Source: CAZGGW01 sp964525365
GTDB taxonomy: Bacteria > Bacillota_I > Bacilli_A > RF39 > UBA660
NCBI GenBank assembly: GCA_964525365.1
Contig: CAZGGW010000030.1
Span: 1 to 10,096, forward strand
DNA: 10,096 bases
Direction of reading: 5' to 3'
Position 1 is the first letter of the stretch; the number at the start of each line of letters is the position of its first letter. Position numbers and translations under genes: made by a program. Below are positions 7,424 to 10,096 of the stretch, piece by piece. A model generated the notes under the pieces. That model was not told where the DNA came from. It searched no databases and was given only the letters and a program-made list of their open reading frames with translations.

Positions 7424-9157
7424 TTAGATTCTGAACTTTAAAAAGAACCATAAACTTTTTGGCTGTTGACTTGGATCTTGTTTGAATGACTCAAAGCGCT
7501 TCACAACAGCATCATCAATCTGATATTTCTTTAATATTTTCTCATCTCCAGAAGCATAGGCGACAACAGCCTCTTGAAAATAGAGAGATAATGGCGATGG
7601 CAATGACTCTGTTTTATAAAACAATTCCATTGTCTGCATAAAGCTAGGCAAATCTTTTATTAGAAGATATAGAGACCCCAAATATTGAACAGTTATTTTG
7701 TGAGATGGATTTTGCATAACAATCTGCTTAAGATCATCATCCAACCCTTTTATTCCAGAAAATCTATTATCAGGGAAGAGACATCTTCTCTTAGCGCCCA
7801 ATAGAGGATCAGCCTCAACAGCAGCATCATTCCAAAGGAATTTCCTGTATGAATCAGCCCAATCTTTATAAAACATAGTATTATCAAGCAGATCAAGATA
7901 TTTATCGGCAACTCCATAAGCTCCATAAATAATGTTTGTCTGGACCAAGCGCTTTAGCATAAGTGGTGAAAAATTACCTACCCCTTCATTTGCTTCGAAA
8001 GCGGTACGCTGAGATAGTGCAATATGACCCATTGAGAAATATATATCACTCAAAAGTGCAGAGATATATGGAGTCTTGTCGCTTACAACATAAATCGTCT
8101 GTATATCATAGCAAGGTTCCTTAAAAAGGTTATCAGCCAACATGCCCTTCTCCGCAAGAGCAATATTAAGGTAGTTCTGGTAAAGAAGATTGTTTATAGG
8201 AATATTGCTGCATCTATCAATAATCTTATCCCATTGGCTATTGCTTGCATAATAGTTTAGTTCCTTGAAAATTTCACTATTACCATCAACATATTTTTTT
8301 ATTCCAAATTGAGTAAAAGCAACCGCAGCAACAAATAAAATGATATTAGCAGAAATAACCATCCACTTCTTCTTTAACTCAAACAGTTTGCATATTGAGC
8401 ATAGTGCAAAGATAGATGATATGATAATCCAAGGCATATATATAATATTTCCAGGATTAAGCCTTAATGTGAAATATCCATCAGGAAGTAGAAGTTGTTT
8501 CCACTCTCCTACCACTCCCTGCTTAAGAGAAAAATATACTGCTGCAAGTAGGATAAGTGGTAATATAAGTATGAAAAGTGATCTCCATTTTAAGTTTGAA
8601 AGTTCCATTATTATCAAAATAGTACCATAAAGAGATGCAATAGGACCAGCCAACTGGTATATCAACAGTAAAGAGATAACCAAATATGAAAAGCGATAAG
8701 AATATTTTTTAATTGAAAGATAGATACTTAGAAAAGCGAGCATAAACAAAATAGCCAAAGTTCCAGAATAACTATAGTTTACATTATAATGTAAGAATAT
8801 AAGCGAAGCTACAGGAAAAAGAGAGATAGGAAAAGATGCTCGGTTTCTACTCCACTTATAAAGAATGCCAGATAACACAAGAGCAATGCATGTCAGAATA
8901 AATGCTGAAATAAGAATGCCAGAGAGAGGATGGACAAAAAATTGTACTATAAAGTTAGAAAGTAACTGAATTGCTCCTCCTGGTTGAAACAAAATATCAC
9001 TGTAAGCCTCCTTGCTGAATATAAAAGTATTCCACTGTTCCAGATAGCAGAAATTATAATAACCTACAACATAGAGCACAAAAGAAAGTATCAGAAACAA
9101 AAGGGTACCTTCAATAAAAAGTATAGGTTTACCACTATTAAATATATATTTTTTCAT
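7424..9157 (-). CDS. DUF6057-like multi-span inner-membrane protein with soluble C-terminal half
   Basis: The protein has 577 residues. The N-terminal half carries about nine hydrophobic spans (approximate residues 14-34, 78-100, 110-124, 133-149, 156-170, 172-185, 193-209, 238-256, 266-284). The basic clusters KWSRNR (101-106), KKYSYR (150-155), NLKWR (188-192) and KLFELKKKW (257-265) all fall on the same side. By the positive-inside rule this puts the N-terminus in the cytoplasm and residues 285-577 in the periplasm. That C-terminal half is helical in character and may contain TPR-like repeats, for example around YLNIALAEKGMLADN (329-343). YNFCYLEQWNTFIF (34-47) and PGGAIQLLSNFIVQFF (59-74) resemble conserved N-terminal segments of the Bacteroidales family named DUF6057; I assign this from memory. 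ATG 9157 is the start because an in-frame TAG lies just upstream and the next Met would lose the first spans. First gene of the operon with the heme-motif lipoprotein. No catalytic motif is recognised. Confidence 0.85.
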   Translation of the reverse strand: MKKYIFNSGKPILFIEGTLLFLILSFVLYVVGYYNFCYLEQWNTFIFSKEAYSDILFQPGGAIQLLSNFIVQFFVHPLSGILISAFILTCIALVLSGILYKWSRNRASFPISLFPVASLIFLHYNVNYSYSGTLAILFMLAFLSIYLSIKKYSYRFSYLVISLLLIYQLAGPIASLYGTILIIMELSNLKWRSLFILILPLILLAAVYFSLKQGVVGEWKQLLLPDGYFTLRLNPGNIIYMPWIIISSIFALCSICKLFELKKKWMVISANIILFVAAVAFTQFGIKKYVDGNSEIFKELNYYASNSQWDKIIDRCSNIPINNLLYQNYLNIALAEKGMLADNLFKEPCYDIQTIYVVSDKTPYISALLSDIYFSMGHIALSQRTAFEANEGVGNFSPLMLKRLVQTNIIYGAYGVADKYLDLLDNTMFYKDWADSYRKFLWNDAAVEADPLLGAKRRCLFPDNRFSGIKGLDDDLKQIVMQNPSHKITVQYLGSLYLLIKDLPSFMQTMELFYKTESLPSPLSLYFQEAVVAYASGDEKILKKYQIDDAVVKRFESFKQDPSQQPKSLWFFLKFRI

Positions 9158-9162
9158 GCATA

Positions 9163-9181
9163 TAGATTTGTCACAAATCTA
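9163..9181. repeat. Perfect inverted repeat TAGATTTG-TCA-CAAATCTA
   Basis: Two perfect 8-base arms with a 3-base spacer lie five bases upstream of the start codon of the DUF6057-like gene. Each arm also matches the Bacteroides -7 consensus TAnnTTTG, one on each strand. It could be an operator for a dimeric regulator, a symmetric promoter core, or both. Confidence 0.75.
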
Positions 9182-9206
9182 GTTAGAATAAATGATAACT
9201 GAAAAT
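9174..9206 (-). promoter_or_regulatory. Candidate promoter of the minus-strand operon
   Basis: On the minus strand TAGATTTG (9181-9174) matches the Bacteroides -7 element TAnnTTTG exactly. Nineteen bases upstream is ATTTTC (9206-9201), one base off the TTTG expected at -33. Transcription would start near 9170-9167, leaving a leader of only about 10-13 bases before ATG 9157. That is short but possible. The element overlaps one arm of the inverted repeat. Confidence 0.5.
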
Positions 9207-9361
9207 TTAGAAACACTATTCATAATGATTTAGGCGTATTTTATTCAAATGGATATTGGGAATAATAACATTTAAAATAAGATGGATAAACAATAATTAT
9301 GCATCTTTTTTTAGTATTGTCTTTTGATAAAATTATACTATTTATATAAAAGAGTATGCAT

Positions 9362-9369
9362 TAATTTTG
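9362..9369 (+). promoter_or_regulatory. Candidate -7 element upstream of the GH26 gene
   Basis: TAATTTTG matches the Bacteroides -7 consensus TAnnTTTG exactly and sits 29 bases before the GH26 start codon, implying a leader of roughly 24 bases. No TTTG is found at the usual -33 distance; the nearest TTTG (9323-9326) is too far upstream. The call rests on the -7 match and its position only. Confidence 0.45.
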
Positions 9370-9398
9370 CCATAAATCTATTATATAAATTATATACG

Positions 9399-10096
9399 AT
9401 GAAAATCACCAAGATAATATTATTTACATTTTTATGTGCGACGACCATTTTTAATTCTGAGGCTAAAAAAATACAAGATAACAGATCTCCGGAATTAAAA
9501 AAAGTTATTGGTTTCCTTAAGAAGATTCCTCAAAAAGGATATCTCTTCGGTCATCACGATGATACATTATATGGAATTGGATGGGAAGGAGACGAAGGAA
9601 GATCGGATGTGAAGAGTGTATGTGGTGATTATCCTTCAATGATAAGCTTCGACTTGGGTCATATTGAATTAGGTAATGAAAAAAGCCTGGACAACGTAGC
9701 TTTCTCAAAAATACATAGAGAAATTTTAAATCAAAATAAAAGAGGAGGTATAGTTACACTAAGCTGGCATCTTGACAATCCATTAACAGGAAAGGATGCT
9801 TGGGATGTAAGCAGCAATAAGGTTGTATCATCTATTCTTCACGGCGGTGAAAACCATTCCAAATTTAAACTATGGATAGGAAGGCTTTGTGACTTCATAA
9901 ACTCATTAAAGGACGAAAATGGTAAAAAAATAGCTGTGATCTTCCGACCATGGCACGAACATACAGGAAGTTGGTTCTGGTGGGGAAAGAAACTCTGCTC
10001 TGCCGACGAGTACAAAGCTTTATGGAGAATGACATATGAGATGATGCAAGAGAGAGGAGTTGATAATGTAGCCTTTGCATACAGTCCGGGCAGTGA
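9399..10096 (+). CDS. Secreted GH26 glycoside hydrolase, beta-mannanase family (partial, 3' end missing)
   Basis: The frame is open from ATG 9399 to the window edge: 232 complete codons plus two bases, with no stop. GH26 enzymes are mostly endo-beta-1,4-mannanases that cleave mannan, galactomannan or glucomannan with retention of configuration. Residues 1-22 form a signal peptide ending NSEA|KK. The only early cysteine, C13, does not sit in a good lipobox, so a secreted or periplasmic form is favoured over a lipoprotein. GYLFGHHDDTLYG (47-59), the RSDVKSVCGDYPSM segment (68-81) and FDLGHIE (84-90) are GH26 landmarks. FRPWHEHTGSWFWWG (182-196) holds the general acid/base, E187. The catalytic nucleophile lies in the missing C-terminal part and cannot be checked. 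GH26 also includes some non-mannanase activities, so mannan is the likely but unproven substrate. The gene is divergent from the DUF6057-like operon, 241 bases away. The start is supported by the signal peptide and a candidate -7 element. Confidence 0.9.
   Translation, partial: MKITKIILFTFLCATTIFNSEAKKIQDNRSPELKKVIGFLKKIPQKGYLFGHHDDTLYGIGWEGDEGRSDVKSVCGDYPSMISFDLGHIELGNEKSLDNVAFSKIHREILNQNKRGGIVTLSWHLDNPLTGKDAWDVSSNKVVSSILHGGENHSKFKLWIGRLCDFINSLKDENGKKIAVIFRPWHEHTGSWFWWGKKLCSADEYKALWRMTYEMMQERGVDNVAFAYSPGS

Noticed and set aside
9517..10080. Short minus-strand frames opposite the GH26 gene
   Set aside because: They are shadows of the GH26 reading frame, which carries the signal peptide and catalytic landmarks on +.

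Overview
The window looks like chromosomal DNA of a Bacteroidota gut- or rumen-type anaerobe of the order Bacteroidales. The grounds are a SusC/SusD pair, AT-rich leaders without Shine-Dalgarno sequences, matches to the Bacteroides-type -7 promoter element (TAnnTTTG), and a lipoprotein/DUF6057-like pair that I know from this order. Prevotellaceae is my guess below order level, from the feel of the proteins only; I cannot prove a genus.

Layout. Positions 1-248 are an AT-rich leader. A SusC-like TonB-dependent transporter (249-3539, +) and a SusD-like surface lipoprotein (3562-5514, +) follow, 22 bases apart, and end at a strong intrinsic terminator (5552-5590). About 300 bases without a convincing gene come next (5591-5887), holding a direct repeat and a hairpin. 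A second terminator (5888-5925) faces the other way and closes a minus-strand two-gene operon. That operon, in transcription order, is a multi-membrane-span protein resembling DUF6057 (9157-7424) and, 12 bases later, a lipoprotein with a c-type heme motif CxxCH followed by a TolB/PD40-like propeller (7411-5945). A 241-base divergent intergenic region (9158-9398) carries candidate promoters for both sides and a perfect inverted repeat. The last gene, on + from 9399, is the first 232 codons of a secreted GH26 glycoside hydrolase (beta-mannanase family). It runs off the window edge with no stop.

How the parts may work together. The SusC/SusD pair should bind a glycan at the cell surface and import it through the outer membrane using TonB energy. 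The GH26 enzyme suggests a beta-mannan substrate nearby, so the window may cover part of a mannan utilisation locus. However, the minus-strand operon lies between the enzyme and the transporter, so the link is inferred from proximity only. The minus-strand pair has no known job that I can state. It is the most interesting part: a membrane protein whose C-terminal half is predicted to be periplasmic is co-transcribed with a putative heme-carrying periplasmic lipoprotein, and no other cytochrome gene is in view.
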